DNA of 64,000 nt, taken from the NCBI RefSeq assembly GCF_018449725.1, contig NZ_JAAVVC010000029.1:1-64000 (forward strand), given 5' to 3'. This DNA comes from Pseudomonas sp. dw_612 (GTDB lineage: Bacteria > Pseudomonadota > Gammaproteobacteria > Pseudomonadales > Pseudomonadaceae). Shown here piece after piece: positions 37,208 to 45,211 of this stretch. Every line of letters begins with the position of its first letter. The first letter of the stretch is position 1. A program made the translations under genes and the position numbers. The notes under the pieces are model-generated. The model saw nothing but the letters and a program-made list of their open reading frames with translations. It did no database searches and was not told the DNA's origin.

Positions 37208-37283
37208 AAAAGATCGCAGCCTTCGGCAGCTCCTACAGGGGATCGCATTTCCATGTAGGAGCTGCCGAAGGCTGCGATCTTTT
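37208..37283. repeat. Perfect 29-bp inverted repeat (second REP type)
   Basis: Arms 37208-37236 and 37255-37283 are exact reverse complements (core agctgccgaaggctgcgatc) around an 18-base loop. It belongs to a different palindrome family from the gggagcgggcttgctcg REPINs. It lies between the divergent MFS and SDR genes. Confidence 0.85.
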
Positions 37284-37357
37284 CATGTTCAACGCTGAAC
37301 TCTCATAGCTGCCTATCAGTCAGCTATTTAAGCCCTCCCTTCAAGGCGCTAACCTGC

Positions 37358-38158
37358 ATGCAGATTTCCCTCGAGCAACAAGTTGCCCTGGTCACCGGCG
37401 CCAGTTCCGGCATCGGTGCCGGCGCCGCCAAGGCCCTGGCGGCGGCCGGTGCTGCGGTCGTGATCAACTACAATTCCCAGGCCGAACCCGCCGAAGCGTT
37501 GGCCCGGCAGATCAATGACGGCGGCGGTCGCGCCATCGCCATCGGCGCCGATGTCTCGAAAGAAGCCGACGTCGAACGGCTGTTCGCCCAGACCCTGGAA
37601 GCCTTCGGTTTCCTCGATATTCTCGTGGCCAATTCCGGGATGCAAAAAGACGCCAAAGCGGTGGACATGAGCCTCGCCGACTGGAACCAGGTGATTGGTG
37701 TCAACCTCACCGGCCAGTTCCTCTGTGCCCGCGCCGCGTTGCGGATTTTCAATCAACAAGGCATTCGCCAAGGCGTGTCCAAGGCGGCCGGCAAGATCAT
37801 TCACATGAGTTCGGTGCACCAGCGCATTCCGTGGGCCGGGCATGTCAATTACGCCGCGTCCAAGGGCGGCGTCGACATGCTGATGCAGACCCTGGCCCAG
37901 GAAGTCAGCCAGCATAAAATCCGCATCAACGGCATCGCGCCGGGGGCGATTCGCACGGCGATAAACCGTGCCGAAACCGAGGGCGACGCCGCGCAGGAGC
38001 TGCTTAAACTCATCCCCTACGGCCGCATCGGTGATGTCGACGATATCGCCAACGCCGTGGTGTTCCTCGCCTCCGATGCGTCCGACTACATCGTCGGCAC
38101 CACCCTGTTTATCGACGGCGGCATGAGCCTCTATCCGGAGTTCCGTGGCAATGGCTGA
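37358..38158 (+). CDS. SDR-family oxidoreductase, glucose 1-dehydrogenase-like
   Basis: 266 residues, classical short-chain dehydrogenase. The Rossmann motif TGASSGIG is near residue 14, NADP-type segment VVINYNSQ follows, and NSG, the catalytic Ser and YAASKGG (Tyr and Lys) are present. The C-terminal VGTTLFIDGGMSLYP is typical of glucose 1-dehydrogenase-like enzymes. The exact substrate cannot be read from the sequence. It overlaps the start of the GH15 gene, so the two are probably translated together and may act in sugar or trehalose metabolism. Confidence 0.85.
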   Translation: MQISLEQQVALVTGASSGIGAGAAKALAAAGAAVVINYNSQAEPAEALARQINDGGGRAIAIGADVSKEADVERLFAQTLEAFGFLDILVANSGMQKDAKAVDMSLADWNQVIGVNLTGQFLCARAALRIFNQQGIRQGVSKAAGKIIHMSSVHQRIPWAGHVNYAASKGGVDMLMQTLAQEVSQHKIRINGIAPGAIRTAINRAETEGDAAQELLKLIPYGRIGDVDDIANAVVFLASDASDYIVGTTLFIDGGMSLYPEFRGNG

Positions 38159-39977
38159 TCATCATCCCGAACGACAAAGCGCCATCGACGCCCACGGCAT
38201 CATTGGCGACATGCGCAGCGCGGCGCTGGTCAACGACAAGGGCAGCGTGGATTTCTTCTGCTGGCCGGAGTTCGACAGCCCATCGATTTTCTGCTCGCTG
38301 CTGGACACCCCCGAGGCCGGGATCTTCCAGTTGGCCCCGGACCTCCCCGACGCGCGACGCGAGCAAATCTACCTGCCGGACACCAACGTGCTGCAAACCC
38401 GCTGGCTGAGCGATCGCGCCGTGGTCGAAGTCACCGACCTGCTGCCCATCGGCGACAGCGAAGACGACTTGCCCATGCTGATGCGCCGGGTGCGGGTGGT
38501 GAGCGGCACCGCGACGATGCGCATGCGTTGCGCGGTGCGGCATGACTACGCCCGCGCCAAGACCCGCGCGCGCATGGATGGCCAGGATGTGGCCTTTGAA
38601 GCTGCGGATCAGCCAGCGATGCGCTTGTCTTCGGACCAATCCCTGAGCCTTGATGGCAACGCCACCATCGCCGAATTCACCCTCAAACAAGGTGAAAGCG
38701 CAGCATTTCTGCTGGGCGCCATCGACGATCCGCGCTTCCAGGAAGGCGCCGCCGAACTGTGCATGGAACGCACCCTGAAGTTCTGGCGCGACTGGATCGG
38801 CCAGTCCAACTATCGCGGGCGCTGGCGCGAAATGGTTAACCGCTCGGCCCTGGCCCTGAAACTGCTGACCTCACGCAAACACGGCGCGATTCTCGCCGCC
38901 GCCACCTTCGGCCTGCCGGAAACCCCGGGCGGCGAGCGTAACTGGGACTACCGCTACACCTGGATCCGCGACGCCTCGTTTACCGTTTACGCCTTTATGC
39001 GCCTGGGTTTTGTCGAGGAAGCCAACGCCTACATGAAATGGATGCGCCATCGGGTCAGCGATTGCCATGGCCAGTCGATGAAAATCAACATCCTCTATGC
39101 CATCGACGGGCGCCAGGAATTGCCGGAAACCGAACTCACCCACCTGTCCGGCCACGGCGGCGCCAAACCGGTGCGCATCGGCAATCAGGCTTACGATCAG
39201 ATCCAGCTCGATATCTTCGGCGAACTGATGGACGCGGTGTACCTGGTCAATAAATACGGCGAAGCCATTTCCCATGAAGGCTGGAAACACACGGTGGAAG
39301 TGGTGGATCAAGTCTGCGAAACCTGGCAGACCGAAGACGTCGGCATCTGGGAGATGCGCGGCGAGCAGCATCACTTTTTGCACTCGCGACTGATGTGCTG
39401 GGTCGCCGTGGACCGGGCCATTCGCCTCGCCTCGAAACGTTCGTTACCCGCCCCGTTCGCCCGTTGGGACCAGACCCGCCAGGCGATCTACGCCGACATC
39501 TGGGACAACTTCTGGAACGAAGAGCGCGGGCACTTCGTGCAGCACATTGGCGGCACCGCCCTCGACGGCTCGATGCTGCTGATGCCGCTGGTGCGTTTCG
39601 TCAGCGCCAAGGACCCGCGCTGGCTCTCGACCCTGGAAGCGATCCAGAAAACCCTGGTACGCGACGGCATGGTTTACCGCTACCGCAACGACGACAGCCA
39701 GATCGACGGCTTATCCGGCACCGAAGGCGCCTTCGCCGCGTGCTCGTTCTGGTACGTCGAATGCCTGGCCCGGGCCGGCCAGGTGGAAAAGGCGCACCTG
39801 GAGTTTGAACAGTTGCTGCGGTATGCCAACCCTCTTGGGCTATATGCCGAAGAGTTCGACAGCCATGCGCGGCACCTCGGGAATACGCCGCAGGCGTTGA
39901 CCCATCTGGCGCTGATCAGCGCGGCGAGTTTTCTCGATCGGAAATTGAGTGGGGAGAAGAATTACTGGCAGCCTTGA
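38151..39977 (+). CDS. GH15-family glucoamylase/trehalase-like protein
   Basis: About 608 residues with no signal peptide, so cytoplasmic. The N-terminal beta-sandwich (about 1-230) begins with the GMRSAALV-like IIGDMRSAALVNDKGSVDFF segment. It is followed by the (alpha/alpha)6 catalytic part with GERNWDYRYTWIRDASFT, the hallmark of bacterial GH15 enzymes, and DVGIWEMRGE and GTEGAFAACSFWYVE, which carry the usual catalytic Glu residues. ATG 38151 overlaps the SDR stop by eight bases; a GTG at 38145 is the alternative, but GGAG at 38137 suits the ATG better. Members act on alpha-glucosides or trehalose; which one is unknown here. Confidence 0.85.
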   Translation: MADHHPERQSAIDAHGIIGDMRSAALVNDKGSVDFFCWPEFDSPSIFCSLLDTPEAGIFQLAPDLPDARREQIYLPDTNVLQTRWLSDRAVVEVTDLLPIGDSEDDLPMLMRRVRVVSGTATMRMRCAVRHDYARAKTRARMDGQDVAFEAADQPAMRLSSDQSLSLDGNATIAEFTLKQGESAAFLLGAIDDPRFQEGAAELCMERTLKFWRDWIGQSNYRGRWREMVNRSALALKLLTSRKHGAILAAATFGLPETPGGERNWDYRYTWIRDASFTVYAFMRLGFVEEANAYMKWMRHRVSDCHGQSMKINILYAIDGRQELPETELTHLSGHGGAKPVRIGNQAYDQIQLDIFGELMDAVYLVNKYGEAISHEGWKHTVEVVDQVCETWQTEDVGIWEMRGEQHHFLHSRLMCWVAVDRAIRLASKRSLPAPFARWDQTRQAIYADIWDNFWNEERGHFVQHIGGTALDGSMLLMPLVRFVSAKDPRWLSTLEAIQKTLVRDGMVYRYRNDDSQIDGLSGTEGAFAACSFWYVECLARAGQVEKAHLEFEQLLRYANPLGLYAEEFDSHARHLGNTPQALTHLALISAASFLDRKLSGEKNYWQP

Positions 39978-39992
39978 GATCGTGTCGCATGC

Positions 39993-40081
39993 CTTCGCGA
40001 GCAAGCCCGCTCCCACATTTTGGAATGTATTCCAACAGAGGAAATGCATTCCAAAATGTGGGAGCGGGCTTGCTCGCGAAG
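39993..40081. repeat. REPIN with perfect 35-bp arms
   Basis: Arms 39993-40027 and 40047-40081 are exact reverse complements including the flanks (cattttggaatg and cattccaaaatg). The perfect match points to recent origin or active correction. Confidence 0.88.
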
Positions 40082-40215
40082 AGGCCATCAGCAAAACCGC
40101 AAAAAACAGCGACCTGAACCCGTCATCCAAAACCGATAGATCTTGTCGGAAATATCCCTTTCACAATGCAAACAACAAATAAAACACCCCCCCTTCTGAC
40201 CACCGCACATCCCCT

Positions 40216-40350
40216 GTGACGAGGGGGCTTGCCCCCGTTGGGTCGCGCAGCGGCCCCTCCTAACCAGCCACCTCATCGCGCCAGAAGTACCGTATTTGCT
40301 GGTTTTACGGCTGCTGTGCAGCCGAGCGGGGACAAGCTCCCTCGCCACAA
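40216..40350. repeat. Imperfect inverted repeat, tgtggcgag-type REP
   Basis: Outer arms gtgacgagggggcttgcccc and gacaagctccctcgccac form an imperfect palindrome with an inner cgcagcgg/ctgcgcag-like pair. The related element at 40948-41043 shows the same plan. The rest of the 39978-40524 gap holds no gene that I can support. Confidence 0.65.
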
Positions 40351-40524
40351 AGGTGTGTAGGCCAGGGACCTACGACAACCAAACACACCTCATCACTCAA
40401 CCTTCCCGCCTATGTTTCCTACAGCCGGAAATACCTTGTTGCCAGCCGTTACATCCCCCCCTAACATCCACCGTCAACGGGTACAGCGGAGCTGTCCAAC
40501 AAAACCCGAATTCAAGGAAACAGA

Positions 40525-40914
40525 ATGACCCAGCACATCCACCGCACCATCGACGCGCCACTGCGTTCCGGCCTCAACCGGAATGAACTGTGGGAAGCCC
40601 ACGACAAGGGCCTGATCAAATGCTGGGAAATCGGCCGCCAACGCGCTACCCGATTCCCCGACATCGCCCAACAGTGCCTCGCCGGCGAACTGCCGGTGCT
40701 GGGCTGGAAAGGTGGCGTGAGCCGCAGCCTGAAAAAACTCGAAAAGTACGGATCGCTCAAATACCTGGCGCAATGGCAGGGTTTGCGCGGGGAAGACCTG
40801 GATATTGATCTGGCGGCAGAGCGCGCGTTGACCTGCTCGCGGACCAGAATGGTGGTGACGTTTACGCCGGATCGGTCGAAGTATTTTAATCAGGTGGTGG
40901 AAGTGGAAGTCTGA
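40525..40914 (+). CDS. Conserved-looking hypothetical protein, 129 residues
   Basis: I do not recognise this protein. It has no signal peptide or membrane helix, is rich in basic residues and contains a Trp-rich central part (LPVLGWKGGVSRSLKKLEKY, KYLAQWQGL). The gene has a good ribosome site (AAGGAAACAG before ATG), codon use like its neighbours and REP-type repeats on both sides. It stands alone between the GH15 and hydrolase genes. I assign no function. Confidence 0.6.
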   Translation: MTQHIHRTIDAPLRSGLNRNELWEAHDKGLIKCWEIGRQRATRFPDIAQQCLAGELPVLGWKGGVSRSLKKLEKYGSLKYLAQWQGLRGEDLDIDLAAERALTCSRTRMVVTFTPDRSKYFNQVVEVEV

Positions 40915-40947
40915 GGCTGAAATAACCTCTTTGACCGAAATGACATC

Positions 40948-41043
40948 TGTGGCGAAGGAGCTTGCTCCCGCTGGAGCGCGAAGCGGTCCCATCAGCCTTC
41001 GCGACTGCTGCGCAGTCGAACGGGAGCACGCTCCCTCGCCACA
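40948..41043. repeat. Inverted repeat, tgtggcgaagg-type REP
   Basis: Outer arms tgtggcgaaggagcttgctc and gagcacgctccctcgccaca, inner pair gcgcgaagcg/ctgcgcag. It is the same family as 40216-40350. Confidence 0.75.
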
Positions 41044-41113
41044 GGTTCAGCGTCGACTTAAAGTCATGTAGATGATCTAGTGTTGTCGGATGCCTTCGCT
41101 CAGGAGTTTGCCC

Positions 41114-42031
41114 GTGACCCAGCCACCCGCCATTCACACTGTTGAAACCCCTACTCTGACCATCGCCTACGAACACCACGGCCCCACCACCGGCGACCCC
41201 ATCATCCTGCTTCACGGCTTCCCCTACTCGCCCCGCGCCTACGACGAAATCGCTCCGACTCTCGCCGCACAAGGCTATCGCGTCATCGTCCCGTACCTGC
41301 GCGGCTACGGCCCGACCCGTTTCAACAGCCCCGACACCCTGCGTTCCGGCCAACAAGCGGCGCTCGCCCGGGATCTGCTGGACTTGATGGACGCCCTCGC
41401 CATCCCGCAAGCCGCGTTTTGCGGCTATGACTGGGGCGGACGCGCGGCGTGCATTGTGGCGGCGCTGTGGCCGGAGCGGGTTCGCTGCCTGGTCACGGGG
41501 GATGGCTACAATCTGCAGAACATTCCCCGCTCAATCAAACCACGAGACCCGCAGACCGAGCATCGGCTCTGGTATCAGTTCTACTTCCACACACAGCGTG
41601 GGGTAGATGGCCTGACCCAGAATCGCCGCGCCTTCTGCGAATGGCTCTGGCGCCTGTGGTCGCCGACCTGGGCCCGAAACGCCGAGCGTTATCCGTTGAG
41701 TGCGCCGGCCTTCGATAACCCGGATTTCGTCGAGGTGGTGATTCACTCGTATCGGCATCGGTTCATGTATGTCGCGGGCGATCCGGCGCTGGAAGGGATG
41801 GAACAGGCATTAGCCAAACAACCGCCGATCAGCGTGCCGACGATTTCCCTGTGCGGGGCTGACGACGGTGTGGGGCCGGCGCCGGAGGAAGACGACGACA
41901 TCGAGCACTTTACGGGTCGTTACGAGCGGCGTGTGCTGGCAGGTGTCGGGCATAACATTCCCGAAGAGGCGCCCGACGCGACGATCAAGGCACTGCTGGA
42001 TCTACTGAAAGCGGATCTACTGAAAGGCTGA
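41114..42031 (+). CDS. Alpha/beta hydrolase, epoxide hydrolase / haloalkane dehalogenase-like
   Basis: 305 residues from GTG 41114, which is preceded by AGGAG at seven bases; an ATG at 41090 has no such site. The oxyanion segment LLHGFPYSP, nucleophile motif GYDWGGRAA (Asp nucleophile, as in epoxide hydrolases and dehalogenases) and the terminal GVGHNIPEEAP His are visible. Substrate unknown. Its 3' end overlaps the converging GlxA-type regulator by 47 bases, and that overlap contains a 15-bp tandem duplication that lengthens both proteins. Confidence 0.85.
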   Translation: MTQPPAIHTVETPTLTIAYEHHGPTTGDPIILLHGFPYSPRAYDEIAPTLAAQGYRVIVPYLRGYGPTRFNSPDTLRSGQQAALARDLLDLMDALAIPQAAFCGYDWGGRAACIVAALWPERVRCLVTGDGYNLQNIPRSIKPRDPQTEHRLWYQFYFHTQRGVDGLTQNRRAFCEWLWRLWSPTWARNAERYPLSAPAFDNPDFVEVVIHSYRHRFMYVAGDPALEGMEQALAKQPPISVPTISLCGADDGVGPAPEEDDDIEHFTGRYERRVLAGVGHNIPEEAPDATIKALLDLLKADLLKG

Positions 42032-42983
42032 CGCTGAAGCGCTCGCGATAGGCCTGCGGCGTCACCCCCATGGCCCGCAGGAAACTGCGGCGCAGGGTTT
42101 CTTCGCTGCCGAACCCGCATTGCACCGCGACCCGTTTGATTGGCACACCGGTATCGCTGAGCAGTCGTCGTGCGGTTTCGACCCGAATCAGTTCGATGGC
42201 CCGGGCCGGGGTCTGGCCGGTGTCGGTGCGGTAGTGACGAATGAAGCTGCGTTCGCTCATGCCGGCTTGCAAAGCCAGGGTTGGGACCCCGAGATCTTTG
42301 GTCAGGTTTTCGCTGATCCAGGCATGAAGTTCGTCGAAACGGTTGCCTTCCTGCTGCAAGGACAAGGTCACGCTGAACTGCGACTGGCCGCCCGGGCGTT
42401 TGAGAAACACCACCAATTGCCGGGCAACGTCCAGGGCCATGGCGCGACCGAGGTCTTCTTCGACCATCGCCAGCGCGAGGTCGATGCCGGCGGTGACGCC
42501 GGCCGAGGTCCAGACCGGGCCGTCGTTGATGAAGATCGGGTTGGGTTCGACGTGCAGGCGCGGGTGCTTTTGCGCCAATTCCTCGCAACGGGTCCAGTGG
42601 GTCACCACCCGCCGCCCATCGAGCCAGCCACTGGCTGCCAGCAAAAATGCGCCGGTACAGACCGACGACACCCGTCGGCAACCGGCTCCTTGTTCGCGCA
42701 CCCATTCCACCAGTTGCGCGTCCTCCGCCGCCGAGTAAACGCCCCAGCCACCGGCGATGATCAACGTGTCGCTGCCGCCCAAAGGCAACGGCTCGGCCAA
42801 CAGCGCCAAGCCCGCAGACGACATCAACGCCCCACCACCGCTGGCAATTACCGTCGGAGCATAGGGCGTCGGCAAACCCAGTTGCCGGGCAATGTCATTG
42901 GCCGAGGCGAATACCTGCAACGGTCCGGTGACGTCCAGCACTTGCACGTTGGCAAACGCGAGCACATGAATGGATTTCGGCAT
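41985..42983 (-). CDS. GlxA-type AraC-family transcriptional regulator (DJ-1/PfpI domain plus HTH)
   Basis: 332 residues from ATG 42983; the longer frame would need a TTG start. Residues about 1-190 are a DJ-1/PfpI-like sensor domain (VLDVTGPLQVFA, SVCTGAFLLAASG with the nucleophile-elbow Cys, THWTRCEEL). Residues about 225-325 are an AraC/XylS double helix-turn-helix ending in FGSEETLRRSFLRAMGVTPQAYRERF. The gene is divergent from the isonitrile hydratase-like gene (90 bases between the starts), which is itself a DJ-1/PfpI protein, so it is the obvious candidate to control that gene. The C-terminal tail SVDPLSVDP comes from a short tandem duplication. Confidence 0.88.
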   Translation of the reverse strand: MPKSIHVLAFANVQVLDVTGPLQVFASANDIARQLGLPTPYAPTVIASGGGALMSSAGLALLAEPLPLGGSDTLIIAGGWGVYSAAEDAQLVEWVREQGAGCRRVSSVCTGAFLLAASGWLDGRRVVTHWTRCEELAQKHPRLHVEPNPIFINDGPVWTSAGVTAGIDLALAMVEEDLGRAMALDVARQLVVFLKRPGGQSQFSVTLSLQQEGNRFDELHAWISENLTKDLGVPTLALQAGMSERSFIRHYRTDTGQTPARAIELIRVETARRLLSDTGVPIKRVAVQCGFGSEETLRRSFLRAMGVTPQAYRERFSVSLSVDPLSVDPAVP

Positions 42984-43073
42984 GATTGGCGTAATTCGTG
43001 GGGTAATTGGCGGATACGCCAAAGCCTACGAGCCTACAGTGAAGCCGTCCACCCCCATCAGGAGATAAACGCC

Positions 43074-43760
43074 ATGACGTTGCAGATCGGTTTTCTATTG
43101 TTTCCGCAGGTTCAGCAACTGGACCTCACCGGTCCTTATGACGTGTTGGCCTCGCTGCCGGACGTGAAGGTGCATTTGATCTGGAAGGATTTGGTGCCGG
43201 TCACTGCCAGCACCGGGCTGGTGCTGAAACCGACCACCACCTTCGACGATTGCCCGGCGCTGGATGTGATTTGCATCCCGGGTGGCGCCGGTGTCGGGCC
43301 GTTGATGGAGGATGAAGTTACCTTGGCGTTCATCAAGACGCAGGCGGCGAATGCCCGTTACGTCACCTCAGTGTGCACCGGTTCGCTGGTGCTCGGTGCG
43401 GCAGGCCTGCTCAAGGGCAAACGCGCTACCACACATTGGGCTTATCACGACTTGCTCGAAACATTGGGCGCGATCCCGGTGAAAGATCGGGTCGTGCGCG
43501 ACGGCAATCTGTTTACCGGTGGCGGCATCACCGCGGGTATCGATTTTGCCCTGACCCTGGCCGCCGAGTTGTTCGGCAAGGACACGGCGCAAGTGGTGCA
43601 GTTGCAACTGGAATACGCGCCAGCGCCACCATTCCAGGCCGGCAGCCCGGCAACTGCGCCGCAGAGCATTGTAGAAGAAGCGCAACGGCGTGCGGCGCCA
43701 TCGTTCGTGCAGCGCAAACTGATCACCGAGCGGGTAGCGACCAGGTTGAACCTGAATTAA
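43074..43760 (+). CDS. inhA: DJ-1/PfpI-family protein, isonitrile hydratase-like
   Basis: 228 residues, which is the length I know for Pseudomonas isonitrile hydratase InhA (adds water to isonitriles to give N-formamides). The nucleophile Cys lies in VTSVCTGSLVLGAAGLLKGK and the following ATTHWAYHDLL matches this subfamily. The start ATG follows GGAG at nine bases. It is divergent from a GlxA-type regulator, the usual partner arrangement. The family name is well supported; the physiological substrate is not. Confidence 0.78.
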   Translation: MTLQIGFLLFPQVQQLDLTGPYDVLASLPDVKVHLIWKDLVPVTASTGLVLKPTTTFDDCPALDVICIPGGAGVGPLMEDEVTLAFIKTQAANARYVTSVCTGSLVLGAAGLLKGKRATTHWAYHDLLETLGAIPVKDRVVRDGNLFTGGGITAGIDFALTLAAELFGKDTAQVVQLQLEYAPAPPFQAGSPATAPQSIVEEAQRRAAPSFVQRKLITERVATRLNLN

Positions 43761-43827
43761 GTAATCGGGGCGGCGGGGCCAATGCCCTTGCCACCACAGG
43801 TTTCGCACGGACTTTTCCATCGTCCAT

Positions 43828-43941
43828 AAAAAAACCCGCCGAGGCGGGTTTCTCAAGACCATTGCGACATCCTGTCGGCAGCCTTCCTGGCTAATGGTCG
43901 ATCATCCGTGATCCTGAGCACTTCCTGTGCTTCAGTTGATG
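43828..43941 (-). ncRNA. rsmX: RsmX-type small RNA, copy 1 (RsmA/RsmE-sequestering)
   Basis: About 114 nt on the minus strand. From the predicted 5' end (CATCAACTGAAGC) there are four short hairpins presenting GGA in the loop: AGCAC-AGGA-AGTGCT, GATC-ACGGAT-GATC, AGCC-AGGA-AGGCT and CGAC-AGGAT-GTCG. A GC-rich terminator with a U-run (43828-43854) ends it. Repeated GGA hairpins are the RsmA/CsrA-titrating signature of the Gac/Rsm pathway. The promoter region shares its layout with copy 2. Confidence 0.88.
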
Positions 43942-43946
43942 GATCC

Positions 43947-44002
43947 AGAATAGGCGCATCGCCGAAGCTTAAACAGACGACATACCCGCGAGTGCGTGTA
44001 AG
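43947..44002 (-). promoter_or_regulatory. rsmX copy 1 promoter with GacA-type upstream half-site
   Basis: On the minus strand a -10 element TATTCT (43952-43947) lies six bases before the predicted 5' end, and CTTACA (44002-43997) lies exactly 44 bases further upstream. CTTACA is the right half of the known GacA element TGTAAG-N6-CTTACA; the left half is poorly kept. Confidence 0.6.
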
Positions 44003-44030
44003 CGATTGACCATTGATGGCCGTTTTTCCC

Positions 44031-44121
44031 TGTGGGAACGGGCTTGCTCGCGAAGACGGCGGCACATCCAGCATCCATGTCACTGACAGACCGCTTTCGC
44101 GAGCAAGCCCGCTCCCACAGG
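44031..44121. repeat. REPIN between the two rsmX copies
   Basis: Complete REPIN with tgtgggaacgggcttgctcg and its inverse arm. It separates the copy 1 promoter from the copy 2 terminator. Confidence 0.88.
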
Positions 44122-44191
44122 GAGATTTCGGTTCGGCGCGGTATTTGGGTATGGCTCACTTCCACAAATCCAGCCCACTTTTCAGCAGGCG

Positions 44192-44309
44192 AAAAAAAAC
44201 CCGCCGAAGCGGGTTTTTCCCAAGACCATGTCGACTCCCTGTCGGCAGCGAATCCTTGCTTATGGTCGATCGTCCGTGATCCTGAGCACTTCCTGTGCTT
44301 CAGTTGATG
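44192..44309 (-). ncRNA. rsmX: RsmX-type small RNA, copy 2
   Basis: About 118 nt on the minus strand, clearly related to copy 1 in its first 50 nt (CATCAACTGAAGCACAGGAA onward) and diverged later. GGA-loop hairpins: AGCAC-AGGA-AGTGCT, GATC-ACGGAC-GATC, a weak AGC-AAGGATTC-GCT and CGAC-AGGGA-GTCG. The terminator is AACCCGC-TTCG-GCGGGTT with eight U residues (44192-44218). Confidence 0.88.
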
Positions 44310-44314
44310 AGGCT

Positions 44315-44370
44315 AGATTACGCTTCGGATCCAATGTGCAATAGACGACATAGCTACTACCGCGTGTAAG
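44315..44370 (-). promoter_or_regulatory. rsmX copy 2 promoter with GacA-type upstream half-site
   Basis: On the minus strand a -10 element TAATCT (44320-44315) and CTTACA (44370-44365) are again exactly 44 bases apart, and TATGTCGTCT is shared with copy 1 in the linker. Conserved spacing in otherwise diverged sequence supports function. Confidence 0.6.
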
Positions 44371-44410
44371 ACATTCGCTATACCACCCCTTCCGAAAACC
44401 CTTAGACACC

Positions 44411-45211
44411 TCAGGCATCCAGCATGGAAGCCGCGAGTTTAGCGACGTGCAGCTGACCTTCGGCCGCCAGGCTCTCGCCGTCCTCCAAAAACCATGCCGC
44501 CGACAATCCGGCAAAAGCCAACACCCATTGCAGCAAGCGCCGACGCTCAAGCCCCGCCGCTTTCGACACGACCTTGATTTGTCGCGCAAAGCGCAGCGGG
44601 TCCGTTGCCGTCGGCAGTTCAGGGTTGCAAATCAGGTTGGCGTAATCGAAACCGCGCTCACCAATCACTCGCTTGGGATCGATGGCGAGCCAGCCTTGCG
44701 GGCCAAAATCCAGAATATTGTCGTGGTGGATATCGCCGTGTAGCACGACCACATCCTGTGGTTCAGCCAGCAAGGCTTCGGCGGTGGAAAGACTGAGCGA
44801 ATAGAGGCCGCCGTACTGCTCGGCTGCCCAATACAACGAGCGGAACCATTGCGACAACGGTACCAGCGGCGGCAATGGCGACGTGCGCGGCGCATGCAAA
44901 CGCGCCACCGCCGCGCACATGATCTGGTTGGCTTCGTCATCCTGCCCGTTGAGCGCCATGTTCCTCAGTGAACGCCGGCCCATCGCGCGTTCCATCAACA
45001 ATCCGTCACCGTGATGGGCGAACACCTGGGCGGCGCCCTCGCCGTCCCACCAGGTCATCAGCAGATTGCCGAATTTTTCCTCGGCATCCAGCGCCACCTT
45101 CAACATCGCCGGTACTTCACCCATCCGTACCGGCAGCAAACGACTGCCAGGCGTGATGATCGGCTCGCCTTCCGGCACCAGCGCCCAGCGCTTCAACCAG
45201 GGTTCAAACAT
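44411..45211 (-). CDS. Aminoglycoside/hydroxyurea phosphotransferase-like kinase (APH(6)/StrB family)
   Basis: 266 residues. The kinase motifs are HGDIHHDNILDFG (catalytic Asp and Asn near 161) and AIDPKRVIGERGFDYANL (metal-binding Asp). The DPKRVIGERGFDYA segment is characteristic of the streptomycin 6-kinase / hydroxyurea kinase family rather than APH(3'). Chromosomal members in Pseudomonas may act on endogenous or soil compounds; resistance is not demonstrated. The ATG directly abuts the stop codon of the SRPBCC gene, so the two form an operon. Confidence 0.85.
   Translation of the reverse strand: MFEPWLKRWALVPEGEPIITPGSRLLPVRMGEVPAMLKVALDAEEKFGNLLMTWWDGEGAAQVFAHHGDGLLMERAMGRRSLRNMALNGQDDEANQIMCAAVARLHAPRTSPLPPLVPLSQWFRSLYWAAEQYGGLYSLSLSTAEALLAEPQDVVVLHGDIHHDNILDFGPQGWLAIDPKRVIGERGFDYANLICNPELPTATDPLRFARQIKVVSKAAGLERRRLLQWVLAFAGLSAAWFLEDGESLAAEGQLHVAKLAASMLDA

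Noticed and set aside
42120..43073. N-terminal extension of the isonitrile hydratase-like protein to 546 residues
   Set aside because: The extension is antisense to the GlxA-type regulator. ATG 43074 has a good ribosome site and gives the normal family length.
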